Positions 25,652 to 34,686 of a stretch of 64,000 nucleotides of DNA are shown piece after piece (within the stretch, counting starts at the first letter, position 1; every line of letters begins with the position of its first letter). The position numbers were made by a program, and so were the translations under genes. The notes below the pieces were generated by a model. That model saw only the letters and a program-made list of their open reading frames with translations. It had not been told where the DNA came from and did no database searches. The stretch covers positions 256,884 to 320,883 of the forward strand of contig JAVJRK010000012.1 in the NCBI GenBank assembly GCA_040218445.1. Direction: 5' to 3'. This stretch comes from UBA1479 sp040218445 (GTDB lineage: Bacteria > Pseudomonadota > Alphaproteobacteria > Rhodospirillales > Casp-alpha2).

Positions 25652-27190
25652 TTACTTCCACTTGGCGGTGTAGAACCGCGGAATCTCGTCCGACGTGGTC
25701 TCGATCGAGAGCGACTTGTTGTAGGCGTAGTTCTTGGCGTAGGTGAACATGGGCAGCCAATAAACGTTCTTGGAAATCATGTTGAAGGCATCTTTGTACA
25801 ATGCCTCACGTTCCGAAAGATCGGTCAGATTTCCTGCCTTGTTGATCAGCTCGTTGACCTTCGGGTCATTGGCCGGATCATCCTTGCCGCCCGAGAAGAA
25901 CACACCGGCGCAAGCCGACGCATCGGGGATCGAGTAAGAGCCCCAGGTCATATGGTGGACCGGGGTCACCCCGTTCTGGGCCAGCCCGCGCAATTTACGG
26001 TACTGCATATAGTTCAGCTTGGCCTTGACGCCGATCTTCGCCAGGTCGGAAATCACGGCTTCCGTGAATTCCCGCTGACGATAGGCGTAGATGTCGAACT
26101 CGAACCCGTTGGGATAGCCCGCTTCGGCCAACAGCTTCTTGGCCTTTTCGGGGTCATAATCCCAATTGTGGACGTCCTGAACGCAGCCGACCTGATCCGG
26201 ATGGCACGGCGTGTTGATAACCGCTGCCGCTTCGCCCACCAGGTTCTTGACGATGGATTCCCGGTTGATGGCATGGGCGATGGCTTCGCGCACGCGCTGA
26301 TCCTTGAACGCCTTTACGTTGGACGAACCGTCCACGTCAAAGGCCAGATAACTGATCCGCATGGTCTTGGCGTTGACGACCGAAACCTGGCCGGAATCCT
26401 TCAGACGTTCGGCCTGGTCCTTGGGCACATCCCAAATCCAGTCGACACCACCGGTCAGCAGTTCGGCCATCTGCGTGTTCATTTCCTTGATCGTGCGATA
26501 GACCAAGTTCTTGATCGCCGGCTTGCCTTTGGGGCTGCCATCGAAATAGTTATCGTTGCGCTCCATGACGATCTTCTCGCCGGCCACGATCTCGGTGATC
26601 TTGTAGGGACCGGTTCCGTTCGGCGCGACCGCACCGAAGTCCTTTTTACCGTCTTTGGTCACCGGCGCCTTGTCGTAATGACCGGCGTTCAGCATGGGAA
26701 CGGCCTGCGCCAGATAGGCAAGGGCTGCGGGAAACGGCTTGTGCAGGTGAATGCGAACGCTGTTCGGGCCGGTCTTTTCGGCCGACTTCATCCAATTGAC
26801 GTTCTTCAGCGTGACGATTCCATTGTCCTTATTGGTGGTGAAATCGACCGTGTAGATGACGTCTTCCGGGCCGAAGCTGGAACCGTCATGGAATTTGACG
26901 TCGTCGCGCAATTCGAAATCCAGGGTCACGTTGTCGACCCATTTGTAGGATTTCGCCAGCAACGGAACGAACTTTCCGCTTTCCAAATCCCGGAACAGCA
27001 AGCCGTCCCACGCCGTGTTACCGATGATGACCAGTTCACGAGTCCGGTTGAAGTACGGATCGACAACCGCGGATTCGCGGTCCGTCACCCAGGTCAGCGT
27101 GTCATTGGCCTTACCCGCCATCGCCACGCCCGAGCCAATACCCATCGCGACGATCGCAACCGGCAGACTCTTCAGAATTTGACGAATCAT
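25652..27190 (-). CDS. Peptide ABC transporter solute-binding protein (SBP family 5)
   Basis: 512-residue periplasmic binding protein of the DppA/OppA family. The ATG at 27190 gives a Sec signal peptide (MIRQILKSLPVAIVAMGIG, cleavage after AMA near residue 24) and has AGGGAG seven bases upstream; the open frame continues to 27463 but that part lacks family features. Recognisable segments include TLDFELRDDVKFHDGSSFGP and PDQVGCVQDVHNWDYDPEKA. First gene of the ten-gene transport and hydrolysis operon; the ligand is likely a peptide or peptide-like amide. Confidence 0.93.
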   Translation of the reverse strand: MIRQILKSLPVAIVAMGIGSGVAMAGKANDTLTWVTDRESAVVDPYFNRTRELVIIGNTAWDGLLFRDLESGKFVPLLAKSYKWVDNVTLDFELRDDVKFHDGSSFGPEDVIYTVDFTTNKDNGIVTLKNVNWMKSAEKTGPNSVRIHLHKPFPAALAYLAQAVPMLNAGHYDKAPVTKDGKKDFGAVAPNGTGPYKITEIVAGEKIVMERNDNYFDGSPKGKPAIKNLVYRTIKEMNTQMAELLTGGVDWIWDVPKDQAERLKDSGQVSVVNAKTMRISYLAFDVDGSSNVKAFKDQRVREAIAHAINRESIVKNLVGEAAAVINTPCHPDQVGCVQDVHNWDYDPEKAKKLLAEAGYPNGFEFDIYAYRQREFTEAVISDLAKIGVKAKLNYMQYRKLRGLAQNGVTPVHHMTWGSYSIPDASACAGVFFSGGKDDPANDPKVNELINKAGNLTDLSEREALYKDAFNMISKNVYWLPMFTYAKNYAYNKSLSIETTSDEIPRFYTAKWK

Positions 27191-27363
27191 ATCTTGCTCC
27201 CTTGGTTCTACTCCCTGCCGCCTTTTCATTTCATCGTTGAACTTATCGCCGGCAGTCAGGACTTCCCCATATCGGGAAAGCTGAAAGCATTTCAAAGCAT
27301 AGGCGGACCGAATGCAAGGAGGTATAAGGGGGCCAACAGACCACAACAAAAGGGTCCAAAATC

Positions 27364-28773
27364 TTGACCCATTCCACCTTTCCGCAAATTGATGCGCGCC
27401 GCGCCCTGGCGGGCATTCTAAAAAACCTGGACTTAGCCCCTTCCCTGGCGGATCAGGTCGCATTCACCGGTCAGGACCCGATCCTTCCGACCAATTTCAA
27501 ATTGGGCACGGCGGGGGCCGCCGTATTAGGCGCTGTGGGGCTGGCCGCCGATACACTTCATCATCTGAAAACCGGCCGACATCAGAAAATCGCCGTTGAT
27601 CACCGGGCAGCCGCCCTGGCCATGCGTTCCAACCGGCACATACGCCTGGGCAGGGATGATTCCGGCCCGTCCTGGGCCGATATTTCAGGCCTTTATCAAT
27701 GCGGCGACGGGCGCTGGGTCCAGCTTCACTGCAATTATCCCTGGCTGGCCGAAGGCGTGTTGGAAATTCTGGGCTGCGCCGCCCTGCGTGACGAGGTCGC
27801 GGCCCGGCTGACCACCTGGGACGCGGCCGCGTTCGAAGCCGCCGTGGCCGAAAGAAACCTCTGCGCCTTTATGGTTCGTGACCGGGATGAATGGGCCGCA
27901 CATCCCCAGGGTCAGGCGGTCGCGAGCCTGCCCCTGATGACGATCGAAAAAATCGGTGACGCGCCGCCGCACCCCCTTCCCCAAGGCGACCGCCCGCTGT
28001 CGGGCATTCGTGCGCTGGAACTGGCACGGGTCATCGCCGGGCCCGTTTCCGGGCGGACCATGGCCGAACACGGCGCCGACGTCATGCGGATCGGCCGGCC
28101 CGACCGGCCCGACGATCTAAGCCTGATCCAGGACACGGGACATGGCAAATTGGCCGCCGACCTGGACCTGCGGGACGCGGGGGCGCGGGACCGCATGGAT
28201 GCCCTGATCAAACAGGCGGATGTGATCACCCAGGGCCACCGCCCCGGCACCCTGGCCGGGCGGGGACTATCGGCGGAACGGCTGGCAGAACTGCGACCCG
28301 GCATCGTTTTCGTCAACCTGTGCGCCTGGGGCCACGAAGGACCTTGGGCACATCGGCGGGGCTTCGATTCCCTGGCTCAATGCGCCATGGGCATCGCCCA
28401 TGAACACGGCACGCCGACCCAACCCAAGCATCTGCCGGCACAGGCGCTGGATTACGTTTCCGGGTATTTGGGGGCCGTCGGCGCCATGGAAGGCCTGCGC
28501 CGCCGCGCCACCATCGGGGGCAGTTGGATGGTGCGAATCTCGCTTGCCCAAAGCGGACATTGGATCGACGGCCTGGGGCGCATCGACGGGCCCGATGCAC
28601 GCGGCCTGCCCGAACCCCAATATGAAGATATCGCCGATCTGATGGAAACCCATGACACGGCCTGGGGACCCATGGAGCATCTGAAACCGGTTCTTGAAAT
28701 GTCGGAAACCCCGCCCCGTTGGGACCGCCCGGCGGTGCCGCTGGGCACGCATTCGCCTGCATGGCCGGATTGA
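27364..28773 (+). CDS. CoA transferase, CaiB/BaiF family
   Basis: 469-residue class III CoA transferase. Two half-domains are seen: an N-terminal one with YQCGDGRWVQLHCNYPW and a second beginning SGIRALELARVIAGPVSGR, which carries GHRPGTLAGRGLSAERLAEL and FVNLCAWGHEGPWAHRRGFD. The order of the halves looks permuted relative to formyl-CoA transferase. The start is uncertain: no ATG or GTG exists between the in-frame TAA at 27325 and position 27620, so TTG at 27364 (after AAGGG) is the best choice. Divergent from the peptide operon. Acyl group unknown. Confidence 0.85.
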   Translation: MTHSTFPQIDARRALAGILKNLDLAPSLADQVAFTGQDPILPTNFKLGTAGAAVLGAVGLAADTLHHLKTGRHQKIAVDHRAAALAMRSNRHIRLGRDDSGPSWADISGLYQCGDGRWVQLHCNYPWLAEGVLEILGCAALRDEVAARLTTWDAAAFEAAVAERNLCAFMVRDRDEWAAHPQGQAVASLPLMTIEKIGDAPPHPLPQGDRPLSGIRALELARVIAGPVSGRTMAEHGADVMRIGRPDRPDDLSLIQDTGHGKLAADLDLRDAGARDRMDALIKQADVITQGHRPGTLAGRGLSAERLAELRPGIVFVNLCAWGHEGPWAHRRGFDSLAQCAMGIAHEHGTPTQPKHLPAQALDYVSGYLGAVGAMEGLRRRATIGGSWMVRISLAQSGHWIDGLGRIDGPDARGLPEPQYEDIADLMETHDTAWGPMEHLKPVLEMSETPPRWDRPAVPLGTHSPAWPD

Positions 28774-28808
28774 CCGCCTGATCGGGTTGATTGATAGCCC
28801 TAAAGGGC

Positions 28809-29750
28809 TCAGCCCTCGGTCGTGCCTTTGACCGCGGCGTCGGGCGTGCCCTTTACCCTGGCTTCACGGTAGGTGATGTACAGGGTCGAACAGAACACCA
28901 CGGTGCCGCCGATCCAGGTCCAAAGATCGGGAAATTCACCGAACATCACATAGCCGAGCCCCGCCGCCCATAACAGGCGGGTGAAGTCGGCGGGCATGAC
29001 GGCCGTGGTTTCGCCCAACTGCATGGCCTTGGCCATGGCAAGATGGGCGCCCGTCGCCAGCAATCCGATGGCGACCAGTTCGCCGAACTGCGCCCAGGTC
29101 GGCCATTCCCACACAAAGACCGCGAACAGCAGCGTCACGGGCGTGAAGTAAACCGATGAATAGAACACGATGGTGACCGGCGAATCATAGCGCACCAGAA
29201 TCTTGACCATCAGCAGCGCGCCCGCCCACAACACCGTCGATCCAAGGGCCCACATATATCCGGGGCTGATTTCCTGAAACCCGGGGCGCAGAATAATCGC
29301 CGTGCCGACGAACCCCACGGCAAGCGCGCCCCAACGGCGCAGGCCCATTTTTTCGCCGAACAGAAAGACCGCGCCCAAGGACGTATAGAGTACGACCGTG
29401 AAGCTCAGCGCCGTGGCATCGCCCACGGGTACCAGCGACAGGGCATAGAACCAGCTTAACATCGCGCCCAGACCGATCACGGCGCGCATCAGCTGCAAAT
29501 CCGGGCGTTTGCTTTTCCAGGCGTGCCGATCCTGACGCATCAGCAGGGGCGTGAGCACGACCAGCGCCACCACATTTCGGAAGAACGCAACCTCGAACGG
29601 ATGCAGTTCCTGGGTCATGTCGCGGACCAGCGCATGCAGGCAGGAAATCAGGATCGCGCCCAGGAGCATGAACAGAATGCCCCGGAAGTTGTCGACCTTC
29701 CTGGGACCTGCCGGTGTCATTTGATCGCTCAGGTCCGGGGTCGTCGCCAT
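28809..29750 (-). CDS. DMT superfamily transporter (EamA domains)
   Basis: 313-residue inner-membrane protein with about ten hydrophobic helices arranged as two EamA repeats (first FRGILFMLLGAILISCLHAL, second GYMWALGSTVLWAGALLMVK). Family members export small metabolites such as amino acids or act as nucleotide-sugar carriers. I choose ATG 29750 (MATTPDLSDQM) because the open frame beyond it to 29948 overlaps the divergent oxidoreductase. Substrate unknown. It converges with the CoA transferase gene, 35 bp apart. Confidence 0.88.
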   Translation of the reverse strand: MATTPDLSDQMTPAGPRKVDNFRGILFMLLGAILISCLHALVRDMTQELHPFEVAFFRNVVALVVLTPLLMRQDRHAWKSKRPDLQLMRAVIGLGAMLSWFYALSLVPVGDATALSFTVVLYTSLGAVFLFGEKMGLRRWGALAVGFVGTAIILRPGFQEISPGYMWALGSTVLWAGALLMVKILVRYDSPVTIVFYSSVYFTPVTLLFAVFVWEWPTWAQFGELVAIGLLATGAHLAMAKAMQLGETTAVMPADFTRLLWAAGLGYVMFGEFPDLWTWIGGTVVFCSTLYITYREARVKGTPDAAVKGTTEG

Positions 29751-29811
29751 GGCTTCACTATAGACGCGGGCCGAGGTCTGGCAATAAGGTCGTCGCCCCG
29801 TTATGGGGCCA

Positions 29812-29823
29812 ATTGCATACAAT
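29812..29823. promoter_or_regulatory. Palindrome ATTGCATACAAT before the oxidoreductase gene
   Basis: ATTG-N4-CAAT, 10 of 12 bases identical to the GntR-like palindrome before the class II aldolase (12593-12604). The 3' part TACAAT could serve as a -10 box for the oxidoreductase gene starting at 29848. Confidence 0.3.
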
Positions 29824-29847
29824 CCATTGGGAAGGGTCTTCACCATC

Positions 29848-30843
29848 ATGATCAACGCAGGTATCGCCGGTTTGGGAAAATGGGGCCAGGTTCTGGTCAA
29901 TTCCATCCACGGAAAAAGTGATAAAATCAAAGTTACCGCCGGATGCACCGGACGTAAGGCAAAGGCCGAAGCCTATTGCCGGGAAAAAGGGATAGACCTG
30001 CGCGACGGCCTGGCCGACCTGTTGAACGACCCGGACCTGGACGCGGTGATCCTGGCGACCCCGCACAGTCAGCACGCGGATCAGGTGATCGCCGCCGCCG
30101 CCGCCGGCAAACATATTTTCATCGAAAAGCCCTTCACCCTGGACCGCGCCAGCGCCCAGGCCGCCGCCGATGCCGCCGATGCGGCCGGCGTTCAGCTGGC
30201 CCTGGGCCACAACCGGCGGTTCCATCCGGCGATCGTCCGCATGAAGGAATTGGTGACCTCGGGCGAGTTGGGGCAAATCCTTCATATCGAAGGCAACTTG
30301 AGCAGCCCCAGCGCCATGCGCTTTCCGGCCGACGGCTGGCGCGCGCAATCCGATGAAAGCCCCGCCGGCGGCATGACCGGCATGGGCATCCACGTGGTCG
30401 ATGCCATGATCAATCAATTGGGGATGATCGATGAAGTCGATGCCCGGTCCTATCGCCGGTTCCTGGAAATCGACGTCGATGACACCACATCCATGTTGTT
30501 CCGTTTTGCCTCGGGGGCGACGGGATATCTCGGCACTTTCACCGCGACGGCGCCCCTGTGGCGGATTCAGGTGTTCGGCACGGGCGGCTGGGCGGAAATG
30601 CACAACTACGACCGCCTGACCATCCGCCGGGTCCTGCCCGATATCACCGTGCAGCCGGACGAAATCGTCGAATACGGTAAATTCGACATGGAACAGGCCG
30701 AACTGGAAGCCTTCGCCGATGCCTGCGCGGGTGGTGCGGCTTATCCCCTGACACCGGCCGAAGCCGTACACGGCACCGCCGTTCTGGAGGCCGTGATCAA
30801 AAGTGCGGCCGACGGCAAACCGGTCCTGTTGGCGGATATCTGA
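29848..30843 (+). CDS. Gfo/Idh/MocA family NAD(P)-dependent oxidoreductase
   Basis: 331-residue oxidoreductase of the glucose-fructose oxidoreductase/inositol dehydrogenase family. The Rossmann start AGIAGLGKWGQ and the signature HIFIEKPFTLDRA (EKP motif near residue 95) are clear, followed by a C-terminal beta-sheet domain with GGMTGMGIHVVDAMINQLG. The ATG at 29848 fits the Rossmann fold; the frame is open to 29803. Acts on a polyol or sugar of unknown identity. A 95-residue membrane protein gene starts 4 bp after its stop. Confidence 0.9.
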   Translation: MINAGIAGLGKWGQVLVNSIHGKSDKIKVTAGCTGRKAKAEAYCREKGIDLRDGLADLLNDPDLDAVILATPHSQHADQVIAAAAAGKHIFIEKPFTLDRASAQAAADAADAAGVQLALGHNRRFHPAIVRMKELVTSGELGQILHIEGNLSSPSAMRFPADGWRAQSDESPAGGMTGMGIHVVDAMINQLGMIDEVDARSYRRFLEIDVDDTTSMLFRFASGATGYLGTFTATAPLWRIQVFGTGGWAEMHNYDRLTIRRVLPDITVQPDEIVEYGKFDMEQAELEAFADACAGGAAYPLTPAEAVHGTAVLEAVIKSAADGKPVLLADI

Positions 30844-30847
30844 CGCC

Positions 30848-31135
30848 ATGTGGTTCGTGATGCGCCAGTTGATGCGGTACGGGCGCTATGTCGCCTGGAC
30901 CGCCGCTGCCGCATCCGCCGCCGCCGTCTATGGCTACATGTCCACGCGCGAGGACATCACCCTGTTCGGTGGCGCACCGCACGTCATCGAATGGTGGGAG
31001 CCCTATGTCTGGCCCGCTGTGGCGTTCATCGTGGTCGGGCGGGTGCTGCGCATGATGCTGGGCCGGTTCGCATCTGCGGCGAACCAGCATGTGGCGCGTC
31101 TCCGGCGCGGGGATATCTTCGGGCCCCGCCCCTGA
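30848..31135 (+). CDS. Small hypothetical membrane protein
   Basis: 95 residues with two hydrophobic segments (YVAWTAAAASAAAVYGYM and YVWPAVAFIVVGRVLRMML) and a basic C-terminus. I do not recognise the family. It starts 4 bp after the oxidoreductase stop, so it is probably cotranscribed. The ATG at 30848 is chosen because the extension to 30803 lies inside the preceding gene. Confidence 0.6.
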   Translation: MWFVMRQLMRYGRYVAWTAAAASAAAVYGYMSTREDITLFGGAPHVIEWWEPYVWPAVAFIVVGRVLRMMLGRFASAANQHVARLRRGDIFGPRP

Positions 31136-31153
31136 ACGGGTCGGTGGAAACGC

Positions 31154-31372
31154 TTAGCTTTCGCCGCTGTCTCCGCCACCGCCGCCCATGCCGGCCTGCG
31201 CGATTTTCTTATCCGTGGTGTAATTGTTGAGCGCCCAAATCGCCCAAATCGCCGCCGGAATCCAGCCGATCAGCGTCAATTGCAGGATCAGGCAGATAAT
31301 GCCCTGGATGGGCCGGCCAATGGTGAAGAACACGAACCACGGAATCAAAATTGCCAGAATCAATCGGATCAT
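31154..31372 (-). CDS. YqaE/Pmp3 family small membrane protein
   Basis: 72-residue protein with two membrane helices of the YqaE/Pmp3 (UPF0057) type, linked in other organisms to stress and membrane potential: MIRLILAILIPWFVFFTIGR, then IICLILQLTLIGWIPAAIWA and a Gly-rich hydrophilic tail. The ATG at 31372 has AAAGGG eight bases upstream and is preferred to a GTG at 31381. Stands alone. Confidence 0.85.
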   Translation of the reverse strand: MIRLILAILIPWFVFFTIGRPIQGIICLILQLTLIGWIPAAIWAIWALNNYTTDKKIAQAGMGGGGGDSGES

Positions 31373-31544
31373 GGATAACACCCTTTATCTAGAATCCCCC
31401 CGGACTCCGAACCGGAACGTTAGCCCGCCCGGAACTTCCTGACAATTGGCGCCTGACAATCACGCACGCATCGCCTAATTTCCGGCGCGCGTTATATTGT
31501 CCCTGCGGCTCCTTGCTGCATCACCCGTTTTGGACTTTGCATTC

Positions 31545-32618
31545 ATGAAGGTTGACCAGTTCGATTTCGACCTGCCGCAAGAGCTGATCGCCCAGAAACC
31601 GGCCAGCCCGCGCGATTCAGCACGCCTGCTGGAAGTCGCGCCGGACGGGTTGAACGACCTGGGCGTGCGCGACCTACCCAACCTGCTTCGTCCCGGCGAC
31701 GTCATGGTCGTCAACGACACGCGGGTCATTCCCGCCCGCCTGACCGGCAAACGCGGTGACGCGGCCCGCCCCGGCCCGGCCGAAGGCGGCGCCAAGGTCG
31801 AAGTCACTTTGCACAAATGGGATGCCGACGGCACCTGGCGGGCCTTTGCCCGCCCGGCGCGCAAACTGGCCGAACGCGATCATATCGTGTTCGCCCCCGG
31901 GTTTTCCTGCGACGTCGTCCGCAAGCTGGACGGAGGCGAAGTGATCCTGCGATTCAACAAGGCGGGACCGGATCTGAAAGACGCGCTGGAGCAATTCGGC
32001 GTCATGCCCCTGCCGCCCTATATCAAGCGCGAAGCCACGGGCGACGACGCGGACAAGGACGACTACCAAACCCTGTTCGCCGCGCGCGACGGCGCCGTGG
32101 CCGCGCCCACGGCATCGCTGCATTTCACGCCCGATCTGTTGCAGGCGCTGGATGCCCGGGGAGTCGAGCGGGTGTCCCTGACCTTGCATGTGGGTGCCGG
32201 CACCTTCCTTCCCGTGCGCGAGGAAGACACCCGCCATCACGTGATGCATTCCGAATGGGGTGAAATCAGCGAACAGGCTGCCGATTTCATCAATCAGGCG
32301 CGGGCCGCCGGGGGCCGGATCGTCGCCTGCGGGTCGACCGCCATGCGCCTTCTGGAATCAGCCGCCGATGCGGACGGTCTGATCAAGCCGTTCAAGGGCG
32401 ATACGGACATCTTCATCACTCCCGGCTACAAATTCCGCGCCGTGGATATGATGGTGACCAATTTCCACCTCCCGCGCTCGACCCTGTTCATGCTGGTCGC
32501 CGCCTTTGCCGGACTGGACCGGATGAAAGCCGCCTATGCCCATGCCATGGCGGAAAACTACCGCTTCTATTCCTACGGCGACGCCAGCCTGCTGCACCGG
32601 AACGACGGCGCCGCGTGA
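31545..32618 (+). CDS. queA: tRNA preQ1(34) S-adenosylmethionine ribosyltransferase-isomerase QueA
   Basis: 357-residue enzyme that transfers and isomerises the ribosyl group of SAM onto preQ1 at tRNA position 34, giving epoxyqueuosine. Family landmarks: DFDLPQELIAQKPASPRDSA at residues 6-25, VVNDTRVIPARLTG near 60-73, LPLPPYIKR-like MPLPPYIKRE, HVGAGTFLPVREED and FHLPRSTLFMLVAAFAG near the C-terminus. The ATG at 31545 matches the family N-terminus. First gene of the queuosine region; two unrelated genes separate it from tgt. Confidence 0.96.
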   Translation: MKVDQFDFDLPQELIAQKPASPRDSARLLEVAPDGLNDLGVRDLPNLLRPGDVMVVNDTRVIPARLTGKRGDAARPGPAEGGAKVEVTLHKWDADGTWRAFARPARKLAERDHIVFAPGFSCDVVRKLDGGEVILRFNKAGPDLKDALEQFGVMPLPPYIKREATGDDADKDDYQTLFAARDGAVAAPTASLHFTPDLLQALDARGVERVSLTLHVGAGTFLPVREEDTRHHVMHSEWGEISEQAADFINQARAAGGRIVACGSTAMRLLESAADADGLIKPFKGDTDIFITPGYKFRAVDMMVTNFHLPRSTLFMLVAAFAGLDRMKAAYAHAMAENYRFYSYGDASLLHRNDGAA

Positions 32619-32720
32619 CCCGCTGCCCCTATACTGACGTATGTCAGACTACGGCAAGGCTTTCATTGCATTCTAGTTTATGTTTATCTCCGCTCGCTCT
32701 TGAGGTCGGTGAAACCATCA

Positions 32721-33092
32721 ATGCGGAAAATCCGCATAAGGCATCGACTGGAAATGACGTTCAAAAATCTCCTGCCGGCCACCTTACTGGTCGCCGTTTG
32801 TATTGCGTGGCTCGCCATTGCCAGCCTGCGCCCGCAACCGGGCCAAACCCAGCTTGGCGTGGTGTTCCCGCCTGACCTGAATCAAATACAGGTCCTGTCC
32901 CGTATCGCCGATGCAGGTGGACGCCTGGTGCGCGAAGGCGCCTGGCCGTTCATTGCCGTGGTTGCCGTCGACGGGCCCGACATCACGGCCCGCCTGCGTG
33001 ACGCAGGAGCCCTGTTCACCGTCAATCCCCTGGTGCTGGGCAGTTGCCTGACCCGGCCCGCCGTCGCCTCAACTTTGTCCAAAGCCAACTGA
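32721..33092 (+). CDS. Hypothetical membrane-anchored protein upstream of the chemoreceptor
   Basis: About 123 residues: a basic N-terminus, one hydrophobic helix (LLPATLLVAVCIAWLAIASL) and a small exported domain (LGVVFPPDLNQIQVLSRIAD, then ITARLRDAGALFTVNPLVLG). I do not recognise it. The start could be 32721 or ATG 32754 (MTFKNLLPA); no strong ribosome site decides. It ends 31 bp before a methyl-accepting chemotaxis gene on the same strand, so a periplasmic partner of that receptor is possible, by position only. Confidence 0.55.
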   Translation: MRKIRIRHRLEMTFKNLLPATLLVAVCIAWLAIASLRPQPGQTQLGVVFPPDLNQIQVLSRIADAGGRLVREGAWPFIAVVAVDGPDITARLRDAGALFTVNPLVLGSCLTRPAVASTLSKAN

Positions 33093-33123
33093 TTCTATCC
33101 GTTCGCAAAAGGAAGTACGTACA

Positions 33124-34581
33124 ATGGAAGCCCTCAAAGAGCTCCGCATCAAGTCCACCCGGTTTTTCGTCCTGTTCGCCTGGGCGCACCTGCCCCTTGC
33201 CGGGCTGGCTTATTGGCTAACCGGCGGCGACATCGCCACGGGCGGCGGCATCATTGCCGCGGTCGCCATGGCCACGACCATCGCCTGGCGCAGCAATCCG
33301 GACGCCCTGGCAACACGGTTCCTGATTTCCGCCGGTGTGATGATCAACGTAGGCGCCCTGCTGTACCTGTTCGCGGGACATCCCTGGCAGATCGATGTGC
33401 ATATGTACTTCTTTGCCGTGCTGGCCATGATCGCCGCCTTCTGTTGCTGGCAGACCGTGCTGGTCGCCGCCGCGACGGTCGCCGTGCATCATCTGGTGCT
33501 CAATTTCACGCTGCCCTATGCCGTGTTTCCCGATGGGGCCGACTTCTTCCGTGTCGTCCTGCACGCCGTCGTCGTGGTCGTGGAAACCATCGTCCTGATG
33601 TGGCTGTCCTACCGGCTTGTGTCCGCCTTCCGGCACAGCGCCGAAGCGGTCGAAGCCGCCGAAACAGCCAAGGCCGAGGTCGAACACCTGAGCCAGGAAC
33701 GCGAACGCCTGGAACAAGCCAATCAGGAACAGCGCCGCAAGCTGCTGCTCGACATGGCGTCCGACTTCGAACACAAGGTCGGGCCGATCGTCGAAGGCTT
33801 GAACAGCCACGCTCAGAACATGTCGTCCGTATCGCAGAACCTGTCGCAACTGGCGACCCAGGCGCTGGAACGTTCGACCGACACGGCCAATTCCGTCGAA
33901 CAGGCATCGGGCAATGTGCAGAACGTGGCGACCGCAACGGAACAGATGAGTGCCAGCATGGCCGAAGTTTCGTCCCAGGTGGCCCGCGCCCATGATGTTG
34001 CGCAGAATGCTTTCCGCAAGGCCAAGGACACGGACGGCACCATGGTCCGCCTGACCGAAGCCGCCGCCAAGATCGGCAATGTCATGGAAATGATCAACGA
34101 CATTGCCGAACAGACCAATCTTCTGGCCCTCAACGCGACCATCGAAGCCGCCCGCGCCGGCGATGCCGGCAAGGGTTTTGCCGTGGTCGCGAACGAGGTC
34201 AAGAATTTGGCCAATCAAACGGCCAAGGCGACCGAGGAAATCGCCGCGGAAATCGCCACCATGCAGAACGTCTCGCAAGACGCCGCCCGCGAAATTCAGG
34301 GCATTTCCGAAACGATCGAGGAAATCAATTCGGTCAGCGAGGCAATCGCCGCCGCCATCGAAGAACAATCCGCGGCAACGCGCGAAATCGCGCGCTCCAG
34401 CCAGGACGCCGCATCGCATGCGGAATCGGTGCAATCCAACATCGGCACGGTGCGCACCGCATCCGAAAACACGGGCAGCGCCGCCGGTGAGGTTTCGACC
34501 GCCGCCGGCAGCCTGTCCAGCCAGGCGCAAAGCCTGAAGCAGGCAGTGGACGGCATGCTGACCGACCTGCGCGCCGCCTGA
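33124..34581 (+). CDS. Methyl-accepting chemotaxis protein with multi-helix membrane sensor
   Basis: 485-residue chemoreceptor. The N-terminal 170 residues hold about six hydrophobic helices with no sizeable periplasmic domain, so sensing is probably within the membrane. A short coiled coil (EHLSQERERLEQANQEQRRK) replaces a recognisable HAMP domain. The C-terminal signalling domain has the hairpin tip EQTNLLALNATIEAARAGD and adjacent AVVANEVKNLANQTAKATEE, which binds CheA/CheW. The C-terminus lacks the NWxxF CheR-docking pentapeptide. Preceded by a small membrane-anchored protein gene. Confidence 0.92.
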   Translation: MEALKELRIKSTRFFVLFAWAHLPLAGLAYWLTGGDIATGGGIIAAVAMATTIAWRSNPDALATRFLISAGVMINVGALLYLFAGHPWQIDVHMYFFAVLAMIAAFCCWQTVLVAAATVAVHHLVLNFTLPYAVFPDGADFFRVVLHAVVVVVETIVLMWLSYRLVSAFRHSAEAVEAAETAKAEVEHLSQERERLEQANQEQRRKLLLDMASDFEHKVGPIVEGLNSHAQNMSSVSQNLSQLATQALERSTDTANSVEQASGNVQNVATATEQMSASMAEVSSQVARAHDVAQNAFRKAKDTDGTMVRLTEAAAKIGNVMEMINDIAEQTNLLALNATIEAARAGDAGKGFAVVANEVKNLANQTAKATEEIAAEIATMQNVSQDAAREIQGISETIEEINSVSEAIAAAIEEQSAATREIARSSQDAASHAESVQSNIGTVRTASENTGSAAGEVSTAAGSLSSQAQSLKQAVDGMLTDLRAA

Positions 34582-34611
34582 TCCCTATTTCTTGAGGGCA
34601 CCAACCAGGCA

Positions 34612-34648
34612 GCCCATCCATCCCCAAAACATGCGGGGGTGGATGGGC
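34612..34648 (+). terminator. Hairpin after the chemoreceptor gene
   Basis: 14-bp stem (GCCCATCCATCCCC / GGGGGTGGATGGGC, one G-U pair) with a 9-base loop between the chemoreceptor stop and tgt. No T-tract follows, so it is a weak intrinsic terminator at best, or an mRNA-stabilising or processing structure. Confidence 0.45.
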
Positions 34649-34686
34649 GCTTGCCTGTCCGCCCCAGGCACAGCATATTCCGCGCC

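Noticed and set aside
28796..28809. AGCCC-TAAA-GGGCT as a terminator between the CoA transferase and DMT genes
   Set aside because: Only a 5-bp stem, no T-tract on either strand, and it touches the DMT stop codon.
32634..32647. CTGAC-GTAT-GTCAG inverted repeat after queA as an operator
   Set aside because: Arms of only 5 bp, no matching promoter and expected by chance at this frequency.
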